NCBI RefSeq assembly: GCF_002286935.1 | Contig: NZ_MVOH01000015.1 | Span: 1-64,000 of the forward strand | Direction of reading: 5' to 3' | Length of the DNA stretch: 64,000 bases | Source of the DNA: Bifidobacterium criceti | GTDB lineage: Bacteria > Actinomycetota > Actinomycetes > Actinomycetales > Bifidobacteriaceae | In this document: positions 13,713-22,258 of the stretch, piece after piece | Layout of the letters: each line of letters starts with the position of its first letter | Position numbering within the stretch: the stretch's first letter is position 1 | Position numbers and translations under genes: made by a program | Notes under the pieces: model-generated | Told to the model about the DNA's origin: nothing | Databases searched by the model: none | Seen by the model: only the letters and a program-made list of their open reading frames with translations

Positions 13713-15126
13713 CCTCGCCTCACACCTCATCATCCCCGACGGCATCGTGAAGACCCGATTCCCGCGCATCGCCAAACTCGCGCAGATCGCCGGCATCACA
13801 TACGACCCGTGGCAGCAAGGGCTGCTCACTCTCATGTACGGGCTACGCAAGGATGGAAGATACGCGTGCGGGGCCGGAGGACTCGCTGCAAGCCTGCCTC
13901 GACAGGTGGGCAAGACCTTCACGTTCGGCACCGCCGCGTTCCTCGATTGCCTGCTCACCCCAGGGCTCAAGGTGCTATGGACCGCACACCGCTCCCGCAC
14001 CTCCGACGAAACCTTCGCCAGCATGCAGACACTGGCGCACGACGCGAAACTTGCCCGCTACGTGGCCACCATCCGCCGTGCCAACGGCCAACAGGAAATC
14101 GGATTCCACAATGGATCACGCATCCTGTTCGGCGCTCGCGAACAGGGGTTCGGACGAGGATTCGACGGCATCGACCAGATCGTGTTCGACGAGGCGCAGA
14201 TCCTGACCGAACGCGCCCTGGACGACATGGTCCCCGCCACGAACACGGCCGCCAACCCGCTCATCGTGATGATCGGTACGCCACCCAAACCGGGTGACCC
14301 CGCCGAAATCTTCCGGGACAAACGACGGACGGCACTCGCCGGCGCGGACAAGGACCTGCTGTACGTCGAGTTCAGCGCCCCGCGCGGCAGCGACCTCGAC
14401 AACCGTGAGACATGGGCGTCCGCGAACCCGTCCTATCCGCAACGCACCAGCGAGACAGCCATCGCACGTATGCGCGCCATGCTGTCCGACGACTCGTTCC
14501 GCCGTGAGGCGCTCGGGATCTGGGACAAGACCGACATCGCACACGCCATCGACCCACGGCAGTGGGAGCAGGCCGGCGTCAGTAGACGGCGCGACGGCGG
14601 CGCGGTCTCGTTCGCGATCGACATGCCGCCGGACCGTGCGAGTGTGGCGATCGGCGCGTGCATGCGATACGCGGACAAAAGCGCCCACGTCGAGCTCGCA
14701 CGCTTCGAGAGCACCGGACAGAACGGCGTCGCTTGGGCGGTCGACTGGATCGCCGAACGGTGGGCCCGCACCTGCAGCGTCGTCATCGACGCACAGTCGC
14801 CGGCCACCGTGCTCGTGCAGGACCTCAAGGCCCGCGGAGTGCGCGTCACACTGACCAACTCCACCGACATGGGGCAGGCATGCGGCCGGTTCGTCGACAT
14901 GCTGCGCGACGGCACACTGCACCACCTGCAAGACCAGGAAGCGCTCGACATCGCCGTCAAAGGCGCCACGAAACGCAACATCGGACAATCCGGCGCGTTC
15001 GGATGGAACAAACGCACGGCCGACGTGGACATCAGCCCGCTCGTAGCCATCACGCTCGCCCTGCACGGGTCGTGCACCACACACCGCAACCCGCTCGAGA
15101 CCAGAAGGGTGATACGACTGCCATGA
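13684..15126 (+). CDS. Terminase large subunit
   Basis: This 480-residue protein is the ATP-driven packaging motor and nuclease. A Walker A-like 'SLPRQVGKTF' lies at about residues 70-79, and a Walker B 'DQIVFDEAQ' at about 161-169. The nuclease domain includes 'VSFAIDMPPDRASVAIGA' with a metal-binding Asp, 'VVIDAQSPATVLVQDL' and 'DISPLVAITLALHG'. Length and motif order are complete. It overlaps both the small subunit gene and the portal gene (ATGA). Confidence 0.95.
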   Translation: MTNSGRKLSDLASHLIIPDGIVKTRFPRIAKLAQIAGITYDPWQQGLLTLMYGLRKDGRYACGAGGLAASLPRQVGKTFTFGTAAFLDCLLTPGLKVLWTAHRSRTSDETFASMQTLAHDAKLARYVATIRRANGQQEIGFHNGSRILFGAREQGFGRGFDGIDQIVFDEAQILTERALDDMVPATNTAANPLIVMIGTPPKPGDPAEIFRDKRRTALAGADKDLLYVEFSAPRGSDLDNRETWASANPSYPQRTSETAIARMRAMLSDDSFRREALGIWDKTDIAHAIDPRQWEQAGVSRRRDGGAVSFAIDMPPDRASVAIGACMRYADKSAHVELARFESTGQNGVAWAVDWIAERWARTCSVVIDAQSPATVLVQDLKARGVRVTLTNSTDMGQACGRFVDMLRDGTLHHLQDQEALDIAVKGATKRNIGQSGAFGWNKRTADVDISPLVAITLALHGSCTTHRNPLETRRVIRLP

Positions 15127-16559
15127 GCCTGACCTTCCCCAACACAATCAGTGGATTGGGTTCCAGTGAGCAGAAACTCTACCGCACGCTCCTGCGCCGC
15201 CTGATCGCCAAGCGCAAACGCAACGGGCTGCGCCGCGCCTACATGGACGGCCGCAATGAACTGCACGACATCGGCTACGCCCTGCCGCCCGTCGCCGCCG
15301 ACATCGACATCGTCGTCGGCTGGCCCGCCAAGGCTGTCGAAGGCCTGTCCAACAGGGTGGCCATGGACGGTCTGCAATCCGAGTCCGGCGACGACCTGAC
15401 CGACCAGGTGCAATCCATCATGGACGTCAACGATCTGATGGCCGTCGCCGACAGCGTGCACACCGACGCGCTCGTGCACTCCTGCAGTTTCGTGGCCGTC
15501 CTCGCGGGCGACGCGGATCTGGGAGAGCCGGCCGTGATCGTCCAGGAGTTCACCGCGGACGTGGCCACCGGCATCTGGGACAAACGGCGCCACCGGCTTG
15601 AAAGCGCGCTCCTGTTCGACGTGTCCGACGACTACAGGCGCATCGACTGCGCCTATCTGATGCGCTACGGCATGACCATCACCATCGAACACGACCGCAC
15701 CGGATGGCACGTCGCCGACCGCTACGAGGACGACGCGGACCGCATCCCGTGCGAACTGTTCGCCTACAAGCCCGACGAGCGCCGACCGTTCGGCCGCAGC
15801 CGCATCGACCGCGCCGTCATGAGCCTGACCGACTCCGCGGTGCGCACGTTCCTCAGGAGCGAAATGCAGGCCGAGCTCTACTCGGTGCCGCCCCGCTACA
15901 TCCTGGGCGCGAGCGAGGAGATGTTCTCCGACGAGGACGGTACCCCGATCCCGCGCTGGCGGCTCATGCTCGACCAGATGCTCATCCTGCCGCGCGACTC
16001 CTCATCCGGCGAAGTGCCGCAGGTCGGCCAGTTCACGCAGTACAGCTTCGAGCCGCACAGCGCGCAGCTGAGGCAGACCGCGACGATGTTCGCGTCCGCC
16101 ACGAGCCTGCCGCCGGATGCAATGGGCGTGCTCACCGACAACCCCAGCTCGGCCGAGGCGATCGACAAGGCCACCAAGGAGCTGTGCCTGCTCGCCGAGA
16201 AATGCCACCGGTGGTTCGGCAACCCGTGGCGCCACGTCATCGACCGCGCGCAGCGGGCCGCCGGCGACGGCGACGTGCAGGCAGTGCGCCCTCAATGGCG
16301 TAACCCATCGACACCGAGCAGGGCTGCCGCAGCGGACGCCGCAGTCAAGCTCGTGCAGGCCAACATCCTGCCCGCCGACTCCGAAGTCACCTACGACATG
16401 CTCGACCTGAGCGACGAACAACGTCGCATCCTACGCATGGAACAGCAGCGCAAGCGCAGCGAGCAACGCATAGACGAGCTGCGTGCCAGCATGATAAACG
16501 GACGGGGGACGGCGAATGCGACTGAACCGAATACCCCTCGCACCCTCCAGCAAGGCTGA
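15123..16559 (+). CDS. Phage portal protein (SPP1 gp6-like)
   Basis: This 478-residue protein is located right after the large terminase with an ATGA overlap. Portal-type stretches include 'RRAYMDGRNELHDIGYALPP', 'VVGWPAKAVEGLSNRVAMDG', 'ELFAYKPDERRPFGRSRID', and near the end 'LPPDAMGVLTDNPSSAEAID' before a helical 'KATKELCLLAEKCHRWFGNP', typical of the Gp6 portal family. It forms the ring through which DNA enters the head. The 3' end overlaps the MuF-type gene by 44 bases. Confidence 0.9.
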   Translation: MSLTFPNTISGLGSSEQKLYRTLLRRLIAKRKRNGLRRAYMDGRNELHDIGYALPPVAADIDIVVGWPAKAVEGLSNRVAMDGLQSESGDDLTDQVQSIMDVNDLMAVADSVHTDALVHSCSFVAVLAGDADLGEPAVIVQEFTADVATGIWDKRRHRLESALLFDVSDDYRRIDCAYLMRYGMTITIEHDRTGWHVADRYEDDADRIPCELFAYKPDERRPFGRSRIDRAVMSLTDSAVRTFLRSEMQAELYSVPPRYILGASEEMFSDEDGTPIPRWRLMLDQMLILPRDSSSGEVPQVGQFTQYSFEPHSAQLRQTATMFASATSLPPDAMGVLTDNPSSAEAIDKATKELCLLAEKCHRWFGNPWRHVIDRAQRAAGDGDVQAVRPQWRNPSTPSRAAAADAAVKLVQANILPADSEVTYDMLDLSDEQRRILRMEQQRKRSEQRIDELRASMINGRGTANATEPNTPRTLQQG

Positions 16560-17832
16560 ATTCGAGAAGCAGCTCAACGAGCTGCACAGACTCTATGAAG
16601 CGGATCTCGAGAATCTTGTCGATGCGGCGACCTACGAAATGGAGGCCTGCCGTCCAGAGGAACGACAGGATCTAGTCCTGCAATACACGCGTGACGCCAG
16701 CCAGCTGACCAACGACTACTACATGTCCACGCGCATGATGTGGGAGCAGTACGCAGGGGTGCAGTTCCCGGAATTCACACCCGAGCTCTACGATCCATAT
16801 GAGACTCTTTACCATCAGGTAGGAGGCTTCAGTGGCACGGATTGGAACGGAACGAACTACACCCAGTTGACTGAAGGTCAGTCAAGAGCTGGGTTGAGCG
16901 TCGAATCCCTCTGGCCTGATTATCACAGCGTCGATGACTGGCAACAGCTTATCGCGGAGATGATTGAACGCTCGGCCCGTGATACGACGTGGAGCAACCA
17001 GGAAAAGGATCCGACACACCCGCGATGGGCACGTGTCACGATGGGGGCAAAGCCTTGTGCGTTCTGTATCATGCTTGCCTCCAGAGGATTCGAATACCGG
17101 ACAAAGAACAGCGCGGAACTCGGCGGGTCGTTCCATGACGGCAAATGCCATTGCAAAGTGGTGTGCAGTTGGGGTGCGGATCAACGCATCGCCTATGAGC
17201 AGCAACACTACCGAGCTATGTATGAGGCGGCCAAGAAGGATGCTGGAAGCGTAGATGAAGCCAAGATCCTCATGTCCATGAGACGCAAGTACTACAGGCA
17301 ACTCTCAGATGGAGTACGTCCGCCCAAGAAACGCACCTCATGGGTCAAGGAGAAAAGCTTCACAAACATGCGTGAAGAACAATCCTTGAGCCCGCGGCAA
17401 TGGAATAGAAGACAGAAGGCGCTTGGGATACCGCCCGGAATCGACATGCTGGAGATGCATGAAATAGTCACGATGGAACGTTTCAAAGAGCTGGGTCAGC
17501 ATTTCGTCTGGGTACCTCAAGAACGGGAGAGCTTCACGCCGACAAATGACTTCAGGTGGAAGGAACGCGATCTTCTCGTCGAGCTCAAGGGAACGACGAA
17601 AAAACATCCCACCTATACTACGCTTTCCTCTTTGATTCAAAAGGCCGTGAACAAAGCAGCTAAGCATGGTGTGGTCAAAGACACTTTCCTGCTCGACCTA
17701 CGTGGGGCGAAGGTAGCTCCAGAAGTATTCGAGAAACTGGCTGGATACAACCTGAGGGTGCCGATTCCAATCCGGCACCTTTTCATCATGGATGATTCAC
17801 CCGAAGGACTGTGGGAGATGACACTGGAATGA
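16516..17832 (+). CDS. MuF/VG15-type minor head protein with nuclease-like C-terminal domain
   Basis: The first 270 or so residues are a capsid minor protein of the MuF/VG15 class: helical N-terminus ('LNELHRLYEADLENLVDAAT') and the signature 'RVTMGAKPCAFCIMLASRGF' plus 'GSFHDGKCHCKVVCSWG', a Cys/His core. After a basic linker ('RPPKKRTSWVKEKSFTNMRE') comes an extra domain (about residues 335-438) with 'TPTNDFRWKERDLLVELKGT' and 'LIQKAVNKAAKHGVVKDTFL'. This fits the D...ExK plus Gln/Lys-helix pattern of PD-(D/E)xK or CdiA-CT-like toxin nucleases. Base composition is visibly AT-richer than in neighbouring genes. MuF polymorphic toxins are known in temperate phages. No immunity gene follows; a tRNA gene does. 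Confidence 0.75.
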   Translation: MRLNRIPLAPSSKAEFEKQLNELHRLYEADLENLVDAATYEMEACRPEERQDLVLQYTRDASQLTNDYYMSTRMMWEQYAGVQFPEFTPELYDPYETLYHQVGGFSGTDWNGTNYTQLTEGQSRAGLSVESLWPDYHSVDDWQQLIAEMIERSARDTTWSNQEKDPTHPRWARVTMGAKPCAFCIMLASRGFEYRTKNSAELGGSFHDGKCHCKVVCSWGADQRIAYEQQHYRAMYEAAKKDAGSVDEAKILMSMRRKYYRQLSDGVRPPKKRTSWVKEKSFTNMREEQSLSPRQWNRRQKALGIPPGIDMLEMHEIVTMERFKELGQHFVWVPQERESFTPTNDFRWKERDLLVELKGTTKKHPTYTTLSSLIQKAVNKAAKHGVVKDTFLLDLRGAKVAPEVFEKLAGYNLRVPIPIRHLFIMDDSPEGLWEMTLE

Positions 17833-17915
17833 GAGAAGGGAGCCAATCCCGCGCTTTCCAACTGTTATTTCAAGCCAGCACGGGGACTCCCTTCACTTCA
17901 AAGTATACAACACCC

Positions 17916-17998
17916 GGTGGATTGCCGCAGTAGCCGACCGGAGCCGACTGTAAATCGGCCGCCATTGAGCCGCGCAGGTGCAAATCCTGCATCCACCA
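17916..17998 (+). tRNA. Phage-encoded tRNA-Tyr (anticodon GTA)
   Basis: The acceptor stem pairs GGTGGAT (17916-17922) with ATCCACC (17991-17997), discriminator A at 17998. The anticodon arm CCGA-CTGTAAA-TCGG carries GTA at 17950-17952. A class II variable arm follows, as in tRNA-Tyr. The T-arm is GCAGG-TGCAAAT-CCTGC, with TGC instead of the usual TTC at the start of the T-loop. CCA is not encoded (CTC follows). It lies between the MuF-type gene and the scaffold gene, inside the late operon. Confidence 0.85.
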
Positions 17999-18061
17999 CT
18001 CATCGCGGACCCCGCACGCCGCGTCGCTAACCGTGCGCACCACACAGCAAAGGAAACAGCA

Positions 18062-18658
18062 ATGCCGAAACTGCACAACCCCGACCTCTGGCAGCAGTCC
18101 AGCCCGCGCCCGTACCGCACCGTCACCGGCAACGGCGAAGGCGGCTCGTCCGACACCGAACCGAAGGAACCGCCACAGCAGGAGCCAAACGGCGAACACG
18201 ACGGCGACAGTACGGACGCGTCCAAGGAGTTCAGCCATGCACTCGCCAAACGCGTCGCCGAGATCGAGCAGAAGTACGAGGCCAAGCTCAAGGACTACGA
18301 GCAGCTCAAGGAAAAGGCCGCGGCCTATGACGAGCAGCGCGAGTCGGGCAAGTCCGACATGGACAGGCTCAACGAACGGATTGCCGCGATCGAGGCGGAG
18401 CGCGACAAGCTCGCCGCCGAGAAGCAGCGCCGCGAACTCGTCTCCCGCGTCGCCAAGGAGACCGGCATCTCTTCGGACGTGCTCGCCATGCTCGCCGCCG
18501 ACGACGAGGACAGCCTCAAGGCCGCGGCCGAGACACTCAAGGAGCAGTTCGGCAAGACGGGACGCAGGGGAGCTCCACCGGCCGGCCACTCCGACGGGCA
18601 TGCGCCCAAGGACGACCGCCATGGCATGGACCTGCTGCGCGACGCCTACAACAACTGA
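18062..18658 (+). CDS. Capsid scaffolding protein
   Basis: The 198-residue protein is highly charged with a long coiled coil ('AKRVAEIEQKYEAKLKDYEQ', 'RLNERIAAIEAERDKLAAEK') and an acidic, disordered N-terminus. It ends 'KDDRHGMDLLRDAYNN'. This is the profile of siphovirus scaffolds, which template capsid assembly, and the gene directly precedes the major capsid gene. AAAGGAAACAGCA stands before the ATG. Confidence 0.85.
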   Translation: MPKLHNPDLWQQSSPRPYRTVTGNGEGGSSDTEPKEPPQQEPNGEHDGDSTDASKEFSHALAKRVAEIEQKYEAKLKDYEQLKEKAAAYDEQRESGKSDMDRLNERIAAIEAERDKLAAEKQRRELVSRVAKETGISSDVLAMLAADDEDSLKAAAETLKEQFGKTGRRGAPPAGHSDGHAPKDDRHGMDLLRDAYNN

Positions 18659-18677
18659 CTGACGAAAGGAGGCCATC

Positions 18678-19634
18678 ATGGCCATCACATTGACGGAGGC
18701 GGCGAAACTGTCGACCACCGATCTGCAAAAAGGCGTCCTCGAGACGTTCGTGCAGACATCCCCGGTCCTTGACCGCATCCCGATGCTCGAGATCGAGGGC
18801 AACGCCTACGCATACAACTCCGAGGCGACCCTGCCGGGAGTGGAGTTCCGCGCGGTCAACGGATCCTACTCCGAATCCACCGGCACCGTCAACCAGAAGA
18901 GCGAGACGCTCGCGATCCTGGGCGGCGACGCGGACGTGGACCGCTTCATCCAGCAGACCCGCTCCAACCTCAACGACCAGCGCGCCACCCAGACCGCGAT
19001 GAAGGTCAAGGCGATCTCGTACAAGTTCCAGGACACGTTCATCAACGGCGACACAACGACCGATGCGAACAGCTTCGACGGGCTGAAGAAGCGCCTGACC
19101 GGCAACCAGGTCATCGACGCGGACACGAACGGCCTGAACGTCGTGGGCAGCTCGAACGCGGACATCCACACGTTCCTCGACAAGCTCGACGAACTGCTCG
19201 CCGCCGTTCCCGGCATCAACGGCACGAACGGCGCGATCTACGCGAACGCGAAGATCATCCGCAAGATCGCGTCCGCACTGCGCCATGTGAGCCTCGACGC
19301 GGTGCTCATGGAGGACATCGCCGGCAAACGCGCCATCCAGTGGAACGGCATCCCGATCCTCGACCTGGGCACCACCGCTGCCGGAGACGACATCCTGCCC
19401 CTGACCGAGACACAGGGCACCGCCTCCAACACGTCCTCCATCTACGCCGTCAGGTTCGGCGTGGACGAGGGCGACCAGGCCGTCACCGGACTGACCAACG
19501 GCGGCGTGCAGGTCGAGGACCTCGGCCAGCTGCAGAGCAAGCCCGCCTACCGCACGCGCATCGAGTTCTACTGCGGCATGGCCGTGTTCGGAGGCAAGGC
19601 CGCCGCGCGCCTGAAGGGAGTGCTCAATGGCTAG
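18678..19634 (+). CDS. Major capsid protein (HK97 fold likely)
   Basis: This 318-residue protein has a strong GAAAGGAGG site. It starts 'MAITLTEAAKLSTTDLQKGV' and contains 'LETFVQTSPVLDRIPMLEIE', 'FRAVNGSYSESTGTVNQKSE' and 'FINGDTTTDANSFDGLKKRL', segments typical of phage major capsid proteins with an HK97-like fold, followed by 'GTASNTSSIYAVRFGVDEGD' near the C-terminus. It immediately follows the scaffold gene and builds the head shell. Length fits a scaffold-dependent (not delta-domain) capsid protein. Confidence 0.9.
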   Translation: MAITLTEAAKLSTTDLQKGVLETFVQTSPVLDRIPMLEIEGNAYAYNSEATLPGVEFRAVNGSYSESTGTVNQKSETLAILGGDADVDRFIQQTRSNLNDQRATQTAMKVKAISYKFQDTFINGDTTTDANSFDGLKKRLTGNQVIDADTNGLNVVGSSNADIHTFLDKLDELLAAVPGINGTNGAIYANAKIIRKIASALRHVSLDAVLMEDIAGKRAIQWNGIPILDLGTTAAGDDILPLTETQGTASNTSSIYAVRFGVDEGDQAVTGLTNGGVQVEDLGQLQSKPAYRTRIEFYCGMAVFGGKAAARLKGVLNG

Positions 19635-19788
19635 GAAAACCACCGCCGGCTCTGAAACAGAAACCGCCGGCGAGACACCGGCTGGGCGCATCGAGGTGTT
19701 CGACGTGGACTGCCCGGACGGCGCGCGCCGCCGGGTGACGCGCAACATCGACACCGGCGAGCAGACGGTCGAGCACGTCGGCGAGTAA
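19627..19788 (+). CDS. Small head-region protein
   Basis: The 53-residue product starts eight bases before the capsid stop. It reads 'MARKTTAGSETETAGETPAG' then 'RIEVFDVDCPDGARRRVTRN', with an acidic end 'TGEQTVEHVGE'. Such small genes commonly follow the capsid gene; function unknown. AAAGGAGG follows for the next gene. Confidence 0.6.
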   Translation: MARKTTAGSETETAGETPAGRIEVFDVDCPDGARRRVTRNIDTGEQTVEHVGE

Positions 19789-19800
19789 AGGAGGACGGCC

Positions 19801-20208
19801 ATGGCACCGTATACGGAACCGTTCGCGTCGGTGGACGAACTCGAGGCCGGATGGCACACGCTGCTCGACTCCGAACGGGCCAAGGCAGGAGTGCTCCTGG
19901 TCCGCGCCACGCGACTGATCCGCGCGCAATGCCCCGGATGGCAGGCGGCGGAACAGTCGAATCCGGGCATCTGCGCCGACGTATGCTGCGCCATGGTGCA
20001 GCGCGCCATGGCCGCATCGGGCATCGACATGCCGGACGGTGTCAAGCAGATGAGCCAGACGACCGGCTCGTTCCAGGACTCGTACACGTTCGACAACCCC
20101 AGCGGCAACCTCTACCTGCGTGACGAGGAACGGCGCGCGCTCAGCCCACGGCGCGGGCGCGCATTCACCCTCACCTACGCACAACGATTCGGGGAGGTTC
20201 GGGCATGA
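19801..20208 (+). CDS. Head-tail connector adaptor (Gp19/Gp15/Gp42-like)
   Basis: The 135-residue protein matches the usual adaptor size and layout: 'FASVDELEAGWHTLLDSERA' and 'LLVRATRLIRAQCPGWQAAE', then 'CADVCCAMVQRAMAASGIDM' and a C-terminal 'LSPRRGRAFTLTY'. Pfam Gp19/Gp15/Gp42 proteins of actinophages look like this. It attaches to the portal ring and starts the connector. A clear AAAGGAGG stands upstream. Confidence 0.8.
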   Translation: MAPYTEPFASVDELEAGWHTLLDSERAKAGVLLVRATRLIRAQCPGWQAAEQSNPGICADVCCAMVQRAMAASGIDMPDGVKQMSQTTGSFQDSYTFDNPSGNLYLRDEERRALSPRRGRAFTLTYAQRFGEVRA

Positions 20209-20567
20209 TCCCAACCGACTATGAGACCGTGACGGTCTCGCGCAGCCGCGTGACCATGATCGACGGCCGGCGCCACAGCGAACCGCCCGAACCGGTCGGC
20301 ACAATCGGTGTGCTTGTAGCGCCTGTCACACGGGAACGGCAGCTGGAGACCGGACGGGTCACGCTGGTCTCCGGCTATGACCTGTACCGGCGCGGACACG
20401 CCACGCTCGACATACGCGAGGGCGACCTCGTCGACGTGCGCGGCGAGACGATGACCATCACCGAAACCCCCATGCAATGGAGGCGCGGGGAACGCGTCAT
20501 CGGCTGGCAATGGCACTGCGAACGAAGGGAGGACCAATGGGTAGATTCTGCCGCAAATTCACATTGA
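20205..20567 (+). CDS. Head-tail connector (stopper-like) protein
   Basis: The protein is 120 residues, beta-rich ('TVTVSRSRVTMIDGRRHSEP', 'GTIGVLVAPVTRERQLETGR') with 'LDIREGDLVDVRGETMTITE', the profile of head-completion or stopper proteins placed second after the adaptor. The start overlaps the adaptor stop (ATGA); the 3' end overlaps the next gene by 31 bases. The specific role is inferred from order and fold-like features. Confidence 0.65.
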   Translation: MIPTDYETVTVSRSRVTMIDGRRHSEPPEPVGTIGVLVAPVTRERQLETGRVTLVSGYDLYRRGHATLDIREGDLVDVRGETMTITETPMQWRRGERVIGWQWHCERREDQWVDSAANSH

Positions 20568-20782
20568 ACCGCGCCAACGTGCAGAAACAGCTCCTGCACA
20601 ACGAGCAACTGCTCGACAACGTGCAGGAACAGGTCGAGGGCATGGCCGAAGTGCACCCCAGCATCAAGGTGTGGCGCAACGACGACCGGGACCGCGGCTC
20701 AGTGGTCGCGACCATCCCCATGTCGGTCGAGGACGCGCACCGCGGCCTGATGAGCGAACTCCTGGGCAAGGTGCGCATATGA
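20537..20782 (+). CDS. Connector/tail-completion protein (HK97 gp10-like position)
   Basis: The 81-residue protein is basic at the N-terminus ('MGRFCRKFTLNRANVQKQLL') and short compared with HK97 gp10-type proteins. It sits in the gp10 position between stopper and tail terminator. GGGAGG precedes the ATG at 20537. It overlaps the next start (ATGA). Confidence 0.6.
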   Translation: MGRFCRKFTLNRANVQKQLLHNEQLLDNVQEQVEGMAEVHPSIKVWRNDDRDRGSVVATIPMSVEDAHRGLMSELLGKVRI

Positions 20783-21165
20783 GCATGCGACTGCTCACGG
20801 CCGACCCGTCAGCCATCGTGGTAGACGCCATCCAGTCCGCGCTCGATGGTGTGCCTGTGGGCTACGACATGCCACCGGGCAACCGGAAACTGTTCCTCAC
20901 CCTCGGTGCCGGGGCGCAACCCACGGCGGCCACCCAACGCTGGACCCTCACCATCAGCGCCTACAGTCACAATGACGCCGGCGTCACAGACCACACGGAC
21001 GCGCAACAACTGTGGAGGCTGGCCGCGCAGGCCATGCTCGGCCACCGGCTCGACTGGCCGTTGTGCGACGTGGCGGTCCAGTCGGGGCCCATGGACAACC
21101 ACGACGCCAACCTCGGCGTCGACTACGTGTACGGAGCCCTCCTGCTCACCGTTGCATGCATCTGA
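20779..21165 (+). CDS. Tail terminator-like protein
   Basis: This 128-residue protein has 'SAIVVDAIQSALDGVPVGYD' and 'RWTLTISAYSHNDAGVTDHT', then 'QQLWRLAAQAMLGHRLDWPL' and 'GVDYVYGALLLTVACI'. The pattern of an N-terminal helix followed by a beta sheet is that of tail terminator proteins placed just before the major tail gene. The start overlaps the preceding stop. Confidence 0.65.
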   Translation: MSMRLLTADPSAIVVDAIQSALDGVPVGYDMPPGNRKLFLTLGAGAQPTAATQRWTLTISAYSHNDAGVTDHTDAQQLWRLAAQAMLGHRLDWPLCDVAVQSGPMDNHDANLGVDYVYGALLLTVACI

Positions 21166-21193
21166 ACCAACCAACAACCAGAAGGAGGCCAGC

Positions 21194-21826
21194 ATGGCCA
21201 CATCCACCACACCGTCCAAAGCGACGGCCCAGACATCCGTGACGGACACCGACTTCGTCAAATCCGGCAACGACGCCAGCTTCGTGCGCCTGATCAAAGA
21301 AGCGGCGGTCTTCCGCTACGACGTGGGCGACACCACCATAGGGGATCTCAAAGCGGACTGGAGACCGGCCGAAGGCAAGCTCCCGTTCGGCTATTTCAGC
21401 GAGGACGGCATCACCGTACACCCCGAATCCGGCGACTCCAACGACTTCGCCGCCCACAACGGCGACAACGTGGTCGCCATGACCAGCGGCGGATACTGGA
21501 CCTTCGCGTTCGCCGCGCTCGAATCCAAGAAAGAGGTCCTCGAAACGTACTTCGACGCCACCGTGGCCGCGGACGGGTCCCTGACCGTGACGGGGACCGA
21601 CGTCACCAAATACGCCCAGTACGTGATCGCCGGCCTCACCCAGGCCGGCAACCTCATCATCGTGCACCTGCCCAAGGCGCAGGTCAACGAACGTGAGGAC
21701 TTCCAGTGGAACATCTCCAACCTGCTCAACTACGGCATGACCCTGCGCACCTACAAGGGCGGCACGGACGCGCCGTACATGTGGAAGGCATGGGGCATGG
21801 CCGAAGACGTCACACCCAACGCCTGA
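21194..21826 (+). CDS. Major tail tube protein
   Basis: The 210-residue protein has GAAGGAGG upstream. It carries tail-tube features: 'GYFSEDGITVHPESGDSNDF', 'GGYWTFAFAALESKKEVLET', and 'FQWNISNLLNYGMTLRTYKG' before 'MWKAWGMAEDV', as in actinophage major tail proteins. It polymerises into the tail tube around the tape measure protein. A weak CCCGCC/GGCGGG stem (21846-21868) lies downstream, where siphoviruses often reduce transcription. Confidence 0.85.
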   Translation: MATSTTPSKATAQTSVTDTDFVKSGNDASFVRLIKEAAVFRYDVGDTTIGDLKADWRPAEGKLPFGYFSEDGITVHPESGDSNDFAAHNGDNVVAMTSGGYWTFAFAALESKKEVLETYFDATVAADGSLTVTGTDVTKYAQYVIAGLTQAGNLIIVHLPKAQVNEREDFQWNISNLLNYGMTLRTYKGGTDAPYMWKAWGMAEDVTPNA

Positions 21827-21907
21827 CCCAACCCACCCATCAGGGCCCGCCACAGCACACACGGCGGGACCTCCCATATCCAGACACACGTATGACAAGG
21901 AAGAACC

Positions 21908-22258
21908 ATGAGCGAGACCATCACCATCACACCGACCGCGGTATCCGCCGACACCGAAGCGGGTGCACGCCCGGTCAAGATCCAATACGGCCACATCAAG
22001 ATGAGGCTGCCCCGATTGGACGACTCCGGACAACTTCCCATCGAACTGCTCACCGCGGGCCTGTCCGTCGTCGCCCGAGGATGGGACAACCTCACCCAGG
22101 ACGAACAGATCGGCGTACTCGCCGTCTTCCTCGCCTACCTGCAACGCGAATACCCATTGCTCGGCCGCGAACTCGACAAAAGCGGCGACAAGATCGCCGA
22201 CCTCGGCGCCATCATCAACGCATGGGGCTCATACGGGGACACCGACCCAAAAGCCTGA
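21908..22258 (+). CDS. Tail assembly chaperone, short form (gpG-like)
   Basis: The 116-residue product reads 'IQYGHIKMRLPRLDDSGQLP' and 'LAVFLAYLQREYPLLGRELD', the usual size of gpG-type chaperones between the tube and tape measure genes. Near its end the heptamer CCCAAAA (22246-22252) allows a -1 shift into the frame that continues to 22602. The chaperone pair binds the tape measure protein during tail assembly. Confidence 0.85.
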   Translation: MSETITITPTAVSADTEAGARPVKIQYGHIKMRLPRLDDSGQLPIELLTAGLSVVARGWDNLTQDEQIGVLAVFLAYLQREYPLLGRELDKSGDKIADLGAIINAWGSYGDTDPKA

